6,584 nucleotides of DNA from Polyangiaceae bacterium (GCA_025936205.1 JAICTU010000494.1:1-6584); one strand, 5' to 3'; positions 1-6,034 are shown, counted from the stretch's first letter. Notes: generated by a model from the letters alone, not told the origin. Numbers and translations are program-made.

Positions 1-10
1 AAAGCGGGGT

Positions 11-32
11 GCGGGGTGTCCCCGCAAAATAG
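11..32 (+). repeat. Hairpin plus A-tract element, copy A
   Basis: GCGGGG (11-16) and CCCCGC (20-25) form a 6-bp stem with the loop TGT. AAAATAG follows directly. The same unit, with one loop difference and one extra A, occurs inverted at 219-244. GCGGGGT is also repeated directly just upstream at 4-10. An A-run after the stem does not make a terminator on the plus strand. The role is unknown: a dispersed intergenic repeat, the ends of a miniature element, or protein-binding sites are all possible. Confidence 0.6.
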
Positions 33-218
33 CGGGAAAGCCCGCGGCAGTCTGCCCCAAGCCTCATGTCTAGTGACGAGTGCCGCTCGCTGCAACACTG
101 TGGACAGGATGTTTCGATTCAGCTGACAGCGAACGCAGTTGAATTCGCAGCCGTGGTTGCCTACGCCTCGGCTCGGTGCTTCGAATCGTTTCCAGTAGCG
201 GTAAGTCGACGTCTCCTC

Positions 219-244
219 GCTCTATTTTTGCGGGGATACCCCGC
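219..244 (-). repeat. Hairpin plus A-tract element, copy B (inverted)
   Basis: On the minus strand this reads GCGGGGTATCCCCGC followed by AAAAATAGAGC, nearly identical to copy A at 11-32. The 6-bp stem is conserved and only the middle base of the loop changes. On the plus strand the element lies about 60 bases before the porin start codon, so it would fall within or next to the porin mRNA leader. The two copies face each other across about 190 bases. Confidence 0.6.
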
Positions 245-292
245 GCACACTCGTATGCGGAGCCCGGAGCAAGCGCCACGTCGAGGCCCCGC

Positions 293-297
293 GGAGG
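293..297 (+). promoter_or_regulatory. Ribosome-binding site of the porin gene
   Basis: GGAGG lies 7 bases before the ATG at 305. It decides the start against earlier in-frame starts such as 176, which have no comparable site and would put a non-hydrophobic stretch before the signal peptide. Confidence 0.85.
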
Positions 298-304
298 CTA
301 TTTC

Positions 305-1804
305 ATGCGTCATCCCATCGCGCCCTTATTCTTGGCATTCGGCCTGCTCACGCCCGCAATCAGCCTGGCGCAGCAGCCCGCGCCCGAGCCCGCTCCGGCA
401 CCAGAGGCAACTCCAGCTCCCACGCCCGAGCCCGCCGCCCCGCCCGCGGCGGAGCCCCTGGCTGCGCCCCCCGCGCCCGCTTCCGCCGCACCCACGCCTC
501 CGCCTCCGGCCACTCCGGAACCGCCGCCGCCGCCCAAGCCCGGGGCTGCTCCCGAGCCCTCGCCCGTCAAGACCAAGTGGGCCGCCACGCTCTACGGCTG
601 GCTCCAGGCGGACGGCATTTACGACACCACGCAGAGCTTCACGGAAGGCTCCGGCGGCGGCATCATCGCGGCGAAGGGGACCTATGCCGGCGAGAATGGC
701 CGCACGACGTACTCCTTCCGCAACTCGCGTTTTGGTTTCCGCCTCAACGCGCCGGAATTCGCGGGCATCAAGGCGTCCGGTCTGGTCGAGGTCGACTTCG
801 GTGGCAATCAGCCCCCCGGCATCACCGAGACTCAGTTCTGGTCGAACGCGGCCATGCGCGCGCGCCATGTGTGGATCAAGGCCGAGACGGAGTACGTCGA
901 CTTGCTCTTCGGGCAGACCTGGAACCTGTTCGGCTGGCAGCCGTTCTTCCACCCGGTGACGGTGGAGCTGCAGGGCGTGCCGGGGCAGGCGTTCTCGCGC
1001 ACCCAGACCTTCCGCTTCTCGCACACCTTCAAGACCGAGCCCGTCAACGTCGACCTCGCCGTCGCCGCGGCTCGTCCGCCGCAGCGCGACGCAGCCCAGC
1101 CCGATCTGCAGGGCGGTCTGAAGGTGGGCGTCAACGGCTGGAAGGGCCAGCACGGCGGCGGCGCCGGTGCGGCACCGTCCGCGGACCCGCTCAGCATCGG
1201 CGTGTCCGGCATCGTGCGCAAGTTCGCTTTGCCCGCGTTCAACGGCGGCACCACCGATCCGGATACGAAGTCGGGCTGGGGCCTTTCGATCGACGCGCTG
1301 CTGCCCGTCATTCCGGCGAGCTCGCTGGACTCGATCGGTGCGCTCAGCCTGCAGGGCTCGTTCCAGACGGGCAGCGGCTTCAACGACCAGTACACGGGCT
1401 TGACCGGCGGCATCGGCGCTCCGCTCACCGCGGCCGCGCAGGCAGCCATGCCGCCCGGCGCAGCCGTCGCGATCGATCCGGGTCTGATCGTCTACGATGC
1501 GGGCGGCGGCCTCCACACCATCGACTGGAACATCTTCCTCGTCGACCTCACGTACTTCTTCCCGGGCGGCAACGTCTACGTGGCCGGCAACTTCTCGCAG
1601 ATGAAGTCGGGCAACATCCTCGACTACGGCGCGAACGCAGCCACCACCATGACCAAGGAACAGTGGTGGGACGCGAACATCTTCTGGAACGTGACCCCCG
1701 CTTTCCGCATCGGCGCCGAGTACGCCAACTTCAAGCAGACCATGGGTGACGACAGCGAGCGCAAGAACTCGCGCTTCCAGTTCTCCGGCTTCTACATGTT
1801 CTGA
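305..1804 (+). CDS. Outer-membrane beta-barrel porin with Pro/Ala-rich periplasmic linker
   Basis: This 499-residue protein is probably a diffusion channel in the outer membrane. Residues 1-22 form a signal peptide with a hydrophobic core and an S-L-A cleavage site before Q23. Residues 23 to about 87 are almost all Pro, Ala and Glu, a low-complexity linker suited to spanning the periplasm or touching peptidoglycan. From about 92 the chain alternates polar and aromatic residues as beta-barrels do, with blocks such as NSRFGFRL, GLVEVDFGG, ARHVWIK and LLFGQTWNLFGW. These resemble the DcaP-like/porin superfamily. The chain ends in Phe (FSGFYMF), the usual C-terminal signal for barrel assembly. 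The start is fixed by GGAGG 7 bases upstream and by the signal peptide. The gene stands alone and converges on the Lon-domain gene. Barrel identity is fairly firm; the exact porin family and the substrate are unknown. Confidence 0.85.
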   Translation: MRHPIAPLFLAFGLLTPAISLAQQPAPEPAPAPEATPAPTPEPAAPPAAEPLAAPPAPASAAPTPPPPATPEPPPPPKPGAAPEPSPVKTKWAATLYGWLQADGIYDTTQSFTEGSGGGIIAAKGTYAGENGRTTYSFRNSRFGFRLNAPEFAGIKASGLVEVDFGGNQPPGITETQFWSNAAMRARHVWIKAETEYVDLLFGQTWNLFGWQPFFHPVTVELQGVPGQAFSRTQTFRFSHTFKTEPVNVDLAVAAARPPQRDAAQPDLQGGLKVGVNGWKGQHGGGAGAAPSADPLSIGVSGIVRKFALPAFNGGTTDPDTKSGWGLSIDALLPVIPASSLDSIGALSLQGSFQTGSGFNDQYTGLTGGIGAPLTAAAQAAMPPGAAVAIDPGLIVYDAGGGLHTIDWNIFLVDLTYFFPGGNVYVAGNFSQMKSGNILDYGANAATTMTKEQWWDANIFWNVTPAFRIGAEYANFKQTMGDDSERKNSRFQFSGFYMF

Positions 1805-1827
1805 AGCAGGGGTCCGCAGCCCTCTTC

Positions 1828-1871
1828 AAAAGAAAAGGCTCGGAGACGGCCACCGTTGCCGGCTCCGAGCC
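1828..1871 (-). terminator. Intrinsic terminator of the Lon-domain gene
   Basis: A perfect 9-bp stem pairs 1837-1845 (GGCTCGGAG) with 1863-1871. It can extend by four more pairs (1847-1850 with 1858-1861) past one mismatch. On the minus strand the stem is followed by TTTTCTTTT (1836 down to 1828). It begins 33 bases after the stop of the gene at 1905, the expected place. On the plus strand the stem is followed by CCCTCC with no T-run, so it is a weaker candidate for ending the convergent porin transcript, although it lies only 32 bases past the porin stop. Confidence 0.85.
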
Positions 1872-1904
1872 CCTCCGGCGCACGTGGGCCGCGCGCGAGC
1901 GCGC

Positions 1905-2933
1905 TCACGGGAACAAAGCAATCACGTGCCGCAGCCGGCTCGTGAGGTCACGCTGCGCGGCGTAGGCCGCCCGCGCCTCCACCGAACACGGCAGATTGTT
2001 GATGCTGGCGTCCGCCAACTGCAGCGCGCTCATGCCGTCGGTCAGCTTCTGCAGCCGCTCCCCATCGGGCAACGTCGCCGTGAACGAACGCACCCGCTGC
2101 CGCAGCTCCTGCTCCAGCTGCCGCGTCTCGTCACTGCTCCGCTCCTCGACCTCGAACCGCTCCACACGCGCCCGCAGATACGGCTGCTCGCTGGTCAGCT
2201 GCACCAGCGACACCCACTGCAGCGCCTTCACCACCAACCAACACATCTGCTGCCCCGGCACCGGGAACAGCGCATGCACGGCGCCCACACAACCCACCGC
2301 ATGCAAACTCGCGCTGCCCGGCGCCTCGTCCAGCTCCTCCTTCTGCCCGAACAGCGCGATGCGCGCATTGTCCCGCTGCGCGGCATCCAGCGCCGCCAGC
2401 GACGATGCTCGACCGATCATGAGCGGCGCCACTGCACCCACCGCAAGCAACGTGTTTCGCAGCGGCACGACGGGCAACTCTGCTGGCAACAGGATCGGCT
2501 GCCAGTCGAGGCTCGAAGCTTCCAGCAACGACTGCTGCACCTCCGCCGGCGGCGGAGTGCTCGCCACCCGCGCGAGCAAAGCGCGCAGCGACTCCGGACT
2601 CAGAGCGCCCGTGGCCCCAGCCGATGCGACACGCTCCACCGCGGATTTCAGCTCTGCCCAGCTGGCAAAGCCATATTCCCGCGCGATCACCGACTGCGCA
2701 TCGTGCAGCGCCAGCTGCGCGACCTGTGCGGCATCCGCGTTTCGCGCCGCCGGCAAACTATGCCGGACCCGCTCCAGCGCTTCCGGCGCGCCCGAGCGCA
2801 GCCATTCCAACAGATCCTTCGCCTGACTCTTCAGGTGCTCCAGACTCGGCCGCTCCGGCAGCTCCCTCGGCAGTTTCCCAGGAGCTTCCCGGACAGTACT
2901 CCCCTGACGCTCTCTTCCGTTTTCCTGCGACAT
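1905..2933 (-). CDS. Lon substrate-binding domain protein with ankyrin-associated N-terminal segment, no ATPase
   Basis: This 342-residue, apparently cytoplasmic protein has two parts. Residues about 30-100 (LEHLKSQAKDLLEWL through REYGFASWAELKSAVE) match a helical segment often found at the front of ankyrin-repeat and related proteins. Residues about 152-260 follow the Lon N-terminal PUA-like domain (LPVVPLRNTLL, then the AVGCVGAVHAL and LRARVERFE strands). Residues about 268-340 match the helical part that follows it in Lon. The chain then stops, with no AAA+ module and no Ser-Lys protease. A substrate-recognition or adaptor role is inferred and not shown. ATG 2933 is chosen over 2996 because AAGAGG lies 5 bases upstream of it. 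A TTGACA promoter lies upstream and an intrinsic terminator downstream, so the gene looks intact and not a broken lon. It is monocistronic. Confidence 0.85.
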   Translation of the reverse strand: MSQENGRERQGSTVREAPGKLPRELPERPSLEHLKSQAKDLLEWLRSGAPEALERVRHSLPAARNADAAQVAQLALHDAQSVIAREYGFASWAELKSAVERVASAGATGALSPESLRALLARVASTPPPAEVQQSLLEASSLDWQPILLPAELPVVPLRNTLLAVGAVAPLMIGRASSLAALDAAQRDNARIALFGQKEELDEAPGSASLHAVGCVGAVHALFPVPGQQMCWLVVKALQWVSLVQLTSEQPYLRARVERFEVEERSSDETRQLEQELRQRVRSFTATLPDGERLQKLTDGMSALQLADASINNLPCSVEARAAYAAQRDLTSRLRHVIALFP

Positions 2934-2938
2934 GACAA

Positions 2939-2944
2939 CCTCTT
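2939..2944 (-). promoter_or_regulatory. Ribosome-binding site deciding the Lon-domain start
   Basis: On the minus strand AAGAGG lies 5 bases before the ATG at 2933. The in-frame ATG at 2996 has no comparable site, so the shorter protein beginning MSQENG is preferred. Confidence 0.75.
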
Positions 2945-3070
2945 GCTTGCACCCAAGCGGGTGAGCAGTGGCCTGTGGTCCGCAGACAGGCAGCAAGAAG
3001 TTGCAGCGAAATCAGAAAGAGGTGGGTTCAACCCTTCCCGCGGACCCGGATGCGCCCTGCGCGCAACAAC

Positions 3071-3099
3071 ACCCTGGCACCCGCAAACCAGGTTGTCAA
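3071..3099 (-). promoter_or_regulatory. Probable sigma-70 promoter of the Lon-domain gene
   Basis: On the minus strand a perfect -35 box, TTGACA (3099-3094), is separated by exactly 17 bases from CAGGGT (3076-3071). CAGGGT is a weak -10 box by the E. coli consensus. Transcription would begin near 3064 and give a leader of about 130 bases before the ATG at 2933. CCTGG and CCAGG form a 5-bp inverted repeat between and across the boxes (3073-3092), which could be an operator. The -35 box and spacing are seen directly; promoter function is inferred. Confidence 0.5.
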
Positions 3100-3162
3100 A
3101 TGCAGCGAAGCCCGGCGTTCGCGAATGGATTTGGGCCGGGCCCTGAGCCATACGGCGACGCA

Positions 3163-3391
3163 CGTCGCATCGGGGCTCTGTTGCGTCGTACGGATCCGCG
3201 ACGTCGCGGATGGACTGCTCCACGCGATCAAGCGGCGCGTGAAAGACGCCGGACCACCACGCTCGTCGACTGTTCTCAACCATACGGATCGGCACCTCGC
3301 GCGGAACTCGCTCGCAGCGGAACTCCGTCGCACCGGGACTCCGTCGCGCGGGCCTCGCCGGTGCCAGCCCGTCGAGAGTCCCGATGCGACG
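3163..3391. repeat. Array of ~16-bp repeats (CGTCGCAYCGGGRCTC)
   Basis: A 16-bp motif recurs. One good copy is at 3163-3178 on the plus strand. Four near-tandem copies fill 3295-3356, at 3295-3309, 3310-3325, 3326-3341 and 3342-3356; the third is the best and the others are degenerate or one base short. One good copy is inverted at 3376-3391. The 3163, 3326 and inverted 3376 copies differ from each other at only one or two of 16 positions. The units abut without spacers, so this is not a CRISPR. Iterated binding sites or a decayed tandem repeat are both possible. Confidence 0.6.
3194..3211. repeat. 18-bp perfect palindrome
   Basis: ATCCGCGAC followed by its exact reverse complement GTCGCGGAT, with no loop. 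It lies between the first and later copies of the 16-bp repeat and shares the GCGAC/GTCGC core with them. A loopless palindrome of this length is typical of a dimeric repressor site. It is about 95 bases upstream of the Lon-domain gene's -35 box. Confidence 0.6.
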
Positions 3392-3554
3392 GGCAGCGAC
3401 TTACAGTTGAGGTCCGGCCCCTGAGAGATCCCCACGAATTCATCGCGAAAAGGGCGAGACCAGCAGCGGGGAGGGTCCGTGCGCGGCGTCGTGCCACGCC
3501 GGCATCAGTTCAGTCGGAGCAGCTCGCCAGGCCCCCCGCGCCGTACAAATCGAG

Positions 3555-3587
3555 GTTTCCATGGAAACTTCACTCTGCGATCGCAGA
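3555..3587. repeat. Two adjacent 14-bp perfect palindromes
   Basis: GTTTCCATGGAAAC (3555-3568) and TCTGCGATCGCAGA (3574-3587) are each perfect 14-bp palindromes. They are separated by 5 bases and have centres 19 bases apart, close to two helical turns. The outer bases of the first (GTTTC/GAAAC) match those of ParB parS sites, but the central four bases do not. They lie about 110-140 bases beyond the end of the cysteine-cluster gene. Confidence 0.6.
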
Positions 3588-3695
3588 ACCCCTCCGCCGA
3601 AGGCCTGAGAATGCTTCAGCGCCGCACGGCAGTCCCGCGCAAGCTGCGCGGCTGGTGAGCTCTAAAATCTTCAACCGACCCCCCACGCGCTCGCG

Positions 3696-4186
3696 TTAGC
3701 GGACACTCGGCCCCGAAGGCCCCGCGTCCGCAATACACTGCATCAACGCCTCCGTCTCCTCCCACGCGCACTGTCCGTCCCGGCAACCGCAGGTCGTGAT
3801 GCCCGGATCCTGGTAGCAGGCATATTCGCTGCGGAACTCGCAGGTGGTGATGCGCGATTCCGATGCACAGAGTTGTCCGCTACAGCCGGTCGGCGCGCAG
3901 TCGGCATCTGAGGTGCAGTCCGCGGGCCCGCTGTCGCAGACCCAGCTGCACGCCGTCTGGAACTCCGGGCACTCGCCGTGCCCGGCGCAGTCGCTGTGCA
4001 CATAGTCGTGCTGTGCTGATAGCTGGACTCCACGGTGCTCGCGAGGCAGCTGCACGCCTCGACGCGCTGCGCCTCCGCAACCACCGCCAGGCCCGCCGCC
4101 AGCGAAACCGCCGACAGCGCGCGACGCCCGCCCGAGAACCTCACGATCAAACCGATCCAGCGCTTCGAGCCAGCCCATGGTTTCAT
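3696..4186 (-). pseudogene. Secreted eight-cysteine-cluster protein, disrupted by a frameshift
   Basis: The start, ATG 4186, has GGAGG 7 bases upstream. Its frame encodes a basic N-terminus, a hydrophobic core (ALSAVSLAAGLAVVAEA) with an A-E-A cleavage site at about residue 39, then ACSCLASTVESSYQ (about residues 44-57). Near 4008-4016 this frame stops looking like a protein. The frame ending at the TAA at 3696 takes over with HDYVHSDC, then a Cys-rich tail of about 100 residues holding 14 cysteines, including CAPTGCSGQLC, ITTCEF and GCRDGQC. That tail fits the eight-cysteine-cluster domain known from myxobacterial secreted proteins. GC-rich third codon positions also switch frame there. A one-base loss or two-base gain in the CAGCACAGCACG tract would explain it. 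Joined, the product is about 161 residues. It could be a real inactivating mutation or a sequencing error. The function is unknown; it is probably disulphide-bonded and exported. Confidence 0.7.
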
Positions 4187-4193
4187 GGAAGTC

Positions 4194-4198
4194 CCTCC
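4194..4198 (-). promoter_or_regulatory. Ribosome-binding site of the cysteine-cluster gene
   Basis: GGAGG on the minus strand lies 7 bases before the ATG at 4186. It fixes translation in the signal-peptide frame. This is the main reason to reject the overlapping frame that starts at 4289 and to infer a frameshift downstream. Confidence 0.8.
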
Positions 4199-4349
4199 GT
4201 TTCGACAGCCGCACTGGCGACCACCCCTGCGCGTCGAGATTGTGAACCACTCGCTGTATCCGCGCACGAGCTTCCGCCGCGGATCGCAAAACTTCACAGT
4301 GGTCCGTCGATCCTGAAATGTCGCGAGTGCCGCGCTACTGCGGGAGCCT

Positions 4350-5963
4350 TTAACGCGTGTAGCGATGTTTCACGCCAACCGGAAAATATTCCGCGTCGCC
4401 AAACGCGCGCAGCTCGACGCGCGGCGTGCGCCGCTCATCGGGCGCATAGTGGGCGAACTCGCTGTTCAACCGCTCCAGCTCGCGCCGAACACTCACCCCA
4501 ACCCGCTGCGCCAGCGCTTGCTCCGCCGTCACTCCCCGCGCGAGCTCCACCGTGAGCCGCAACTCCGCGTCGCGCGCCGCATCCTCTTTCACCTCGAGCA
4601 CGAACTTGCCCGTCAGCTGCGCGGCAAACTCCGGCTGCTCGATGCCGACGGCCACGTTCTCCGGGTACACATTTGCCCCATAGAACGAGACCGCAAAGTG
4701 CGAGCGCCCGAACACATACACAAACGGCAGCGCCGGCTCCGCTCCCTCTTCGATCTCGATCCCCTGCTGCGCGAGAAAATCGAGCATTTCGCCATAGCCC
4801 ACCACCCCGCCCCGATCGAGAATCTTGTACCGCACGAGCGGCGCGCCCCCATCTCCGGAAAACAGCAACCATCCGCTCCGCTGTTCCTGCGAGGACACCC
4901 CGCGCCCCGAGGCTGCCTCGCGCTCGACCTCGAAGTATCGATGCTCCGGGTCGTACTGACAGAGCGTCGGCAAGCGCGCCTCCCCGAACAACTCCCGGGC
5001 AGCATCGGGTCGCCGCGCCAGCTCACGCCGGATGCGAATCGACAGCGGTGTCTCATTGGCGAGCACGCCGCCATCCGCCGTGCCATACAGCGAAGCCGTA
5101 GCGCTCGCCGCCTCCTCCATCCCCAGGCGCGCGCAAACCCAAGCGCGCCAGCCCTCGCTAAATACCTCCCCCGCCATCACCAACCGAGTGGGCAACGCGC
5201 TCCAGTCCACGCCTTGGCCCAGCCCGAGATCGATCACGTCCTTCAAGAAGGGCGGATACCCGAATAACACCCGCTGCTCGAAATGCGGGCTCAACGCCTT
5301 CAACGCTCGCACGATCTCCGCGGGCTGATTGCCCGGCGAGACCACCGTGATGGGATAACCCTTCGCCGCGAGCTGCCGCACGCAAGCCAGCGTGTATATC
5401 CCTCCCACCCAGTTGCCGAGCGCGAAGCAGATGACCGCCAGCGTGCGCCGCTCGTGCGCGCGAAAGCCATCGCGCAACACCTGCTCGAAGCGCGCTGCCG
5501 TCTCCAGCTCATCGCTGACGAAACGCGGCCAGACGGCGGGCTCTCCGGTGGACCCCGTCGAGAGCGCGACCACGTCGCAGGCATCGAGCTGCCCGTGCCG
5601 GCACAGCTGGGGCAGAGGGTGTGGTCGATAGTAGTTGTCCTTGGTCGTCGGTGGCAGCGCGCGAAATGCCTCGAGCGTGGTGATCCCTTCCGCCGCGATG
5701 CCCCGGGTCGCCAGGAACTCGCGATACGCCGGCACAGCGCGCGCGACCTCCTGGAACAGCCGCAACACCTTTTCCGCAGCACGCGCCTCGCGATTCGCCG
5801 CCCGCTGCCGGGCGCCCTCTCGCGCGTCCGGAGTGCCGGTCGGCGTCTGGAAAAACGTACCCAGCGCGGTCAGCGCGCGCTCTGCCTGCGACCGCCGAAA
5901 ATGGCTCACGACACGCGAGCTACGCAAAAACACGCCGGAGTGACAAGCGCGCCGAGCGCGCAT
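4350..5963 (-). CDS. Adenylate-forming enzyme, phenylacetate-CoA ligase / F390-synthetase type
   Basis: This cytoplasmic enzyme of about 537 residues probably activates a carboxylic acid with ATP to an acyl-adenylate and may pass it to CoA or another acceptor. Visible motifs, numbered from ATG 5963, are the phosphate-binding loop STGSTGEP (135-142), the aromatic/Thr motif SLYGTADGG (291-299), the ribose-binding SGDGGAPLVRY (369-379), GRSHFAVSFYGANVYPENV (419-437), which opens the C-terminal domain, and a terminal GVKHRY with the likely catalytic Lys. Order and length fit the PaaK-like family. The substrate cannot be told: no phenylacetate, polyketide or F420 gene is nearby. The start is uncertain. 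ATG 5963 has no Shine-Dalgarno sequence, GTG 6059 extends into unlikely sequence, and GTG 5909 lies just before the conserved part and would be nearly leaderless behind a TTGTCA box. No terminator is seen before the cysteine-cluster gene 163 bases downstream, so some read-through is possible. Confidence 0.85.
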   Translation of the reverse strand: MRARRACHSGVFLRSSRVVSHFRRSQAERALTALGTFFQTPTGTPDAREGARQRAANREARAAEKVLRLFQEVARAVPAYREFLATRGIAAEGITTLEAFRALPPTTKDNYYRPHPLPQLCRHGQLDACDVVALSTGSTGEPAVWPRFVSDELETAARFEQVLRDGFRAHERRTLAVICFALGNWVGGIYTLACVRQLAAKGYPITVVSPGNQPAEIVRALKALSPHFEQRVLFGYPPFLKDVIDLGLGQGVDWSALPTRLVMAGEVFSEGWRAWVCARLGMEEAASATASLYGTADGGVLANETPLSIRIRRELARRPDAARELFGEARLPTLCQYDPEHRYFEVEREAASGRGVSSQEQRSGWLLFSGDGGAPLVRYKILDRGGVVGYGEMLDFLAQQGIEIEEGAEPALPFVYVFGRSHFAVSFYGANVYPENVAVGIEQPEFAAQLTGKFVLEVKEDAARDAELRLTVELARGVTAEQALAQRVGVSVRRELERLNSEFAHYAPDERRTPRVELRAFGDAEYFPVGVKHRYTR

Positions 5964-6016
5964 GAATTCGCGCCGCGCCGCTGCAGATTCCGAGCTCCAG
6001 GGATTAGAATGCGTCG

Positions 6017-6034
6017 CTGAGGGTTCTCCCTCGG
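6017..6034. other. Hairpin in the ligase-secA intergenic region
   Basis: GAGGG (6019-6023) and CCCTC (6028-6032) pair around the loop TTCT. Two more pairs, one of them G-T, extend the stem to 6017/6034. No T-run follows on either strand, so it is not called a terminator. It lies between two divergent genes and could be a regulatory site or part of a leader RNA. Confidence 0.35.

Larger units (their letters stand above)
1..304. other. Non-coding leader region before the porin gene
   Basis: I see no credible gene here. The open frames that cross it have no ribosome-binding site, no recognisable protein features, or run out of frame through the porin. The stretch holds two copies of a hairpin plus A-tract element in opposite orientation (11-32 and 219-244), a second small hairpin at 32-45, and the Shine-Dalgarno sequence of the porin. 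Read on the minus strand, the 32-45 hairpin is followed by TATTTT, so it could be a weak minus-strand terminator, but no minus-strand gene is visible to use it. I could not pick a convincing promoter for the porin. TATTTT at 223-228 is a poor -10 candidate with no good -35 box. Confidence 0.6.
2934..3695. other. 762-base gene-free region rich in palindromes and repeats
   Basis: I find no supported gene. The open frames here lack ribosome-binding sites and recognisable domains. The stretch contains the promoter and leader of the Lon-domain gene (up to about 3099), an inverted repeat able to form a hairpin at 3110-3141 (7-bp stem, long loop), a small palindrome GCGACG-CA-CGTCGC at 3155-3168, an array of about 16-bp repeats (3163-3391), an 18-bp palindrome (3194-3211), a hairpin at 3484-3501 (CGGCGT/ACGCCG), twin 14-bp palindromes (3555-3587) and a hairpin at 3635-3651 (CCGCGC/GCGCGG). 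None of the hairpins is followed by a T-run, so I call no terminator for the cysteine-cluster gene that ends at 3696. Confidence 0.6.

Noticed and set aside
326..1516. Long minus-strand open frame opposite the porin
   Set aside because: It is the antisense shadow of a GC-rich coding region, with Arg/Gly-rich translation and no ribosome-binding site.
3024..3034. GGGTTCAACCC resembling a tRNA T-arm
   Set aside because: The stem does not extend to five pairs around a seven-base loop, and there are no matching D-arm, anticodon arm or acceptor stem.
1746..3146. Long plus-strand open frame of 466 codons
   Set aside because: It overlaps the end of the porin and runs antisense to the Lon-domain gene, whose domains, promoter, ribosome-binding site and terminator are clear. 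The translation is Arg/Gln-rich and has no recognisable features.
2831..3295. Minus-strand frame of 154 codons overlapping the start of the Lon-domain gene
   Set aside because: It is out of frame with a better-supported gene, crosses the promoter and repeats, and has no recognisable domain.
3295..3356. Tandem repeats as a CRISPR array
   Set aside because: Units are about 16 bases and abut directly with no spacers, and there are no cas genes.
3555..3568. A true parS or Noc-binding site
   Set aside because: Only the outer or intermediate bases match; the central four bases differ from parS (ACGT) and two central bases differ from the Noc site, and no parAB or noc gene is present.
4001..4021. 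Programmed ribosomal frameshifting in the cysteine-cluster gene
   Set aside because: No slippery heptamer, downstream pseudoknot or internal Shine-Dalgarno sequence was seen; mutation or sequencing error is simpler.
3696..4289. Single uninterrupted minus-strand frame of 197 codons covering the cysteine cluster
   Set aside because: Its front half is Gly/Arg-rich shadow sequence with no signal peptide. The other frame has the ribosome-binding site and signal peptide, so a frameshifted gene fits better.
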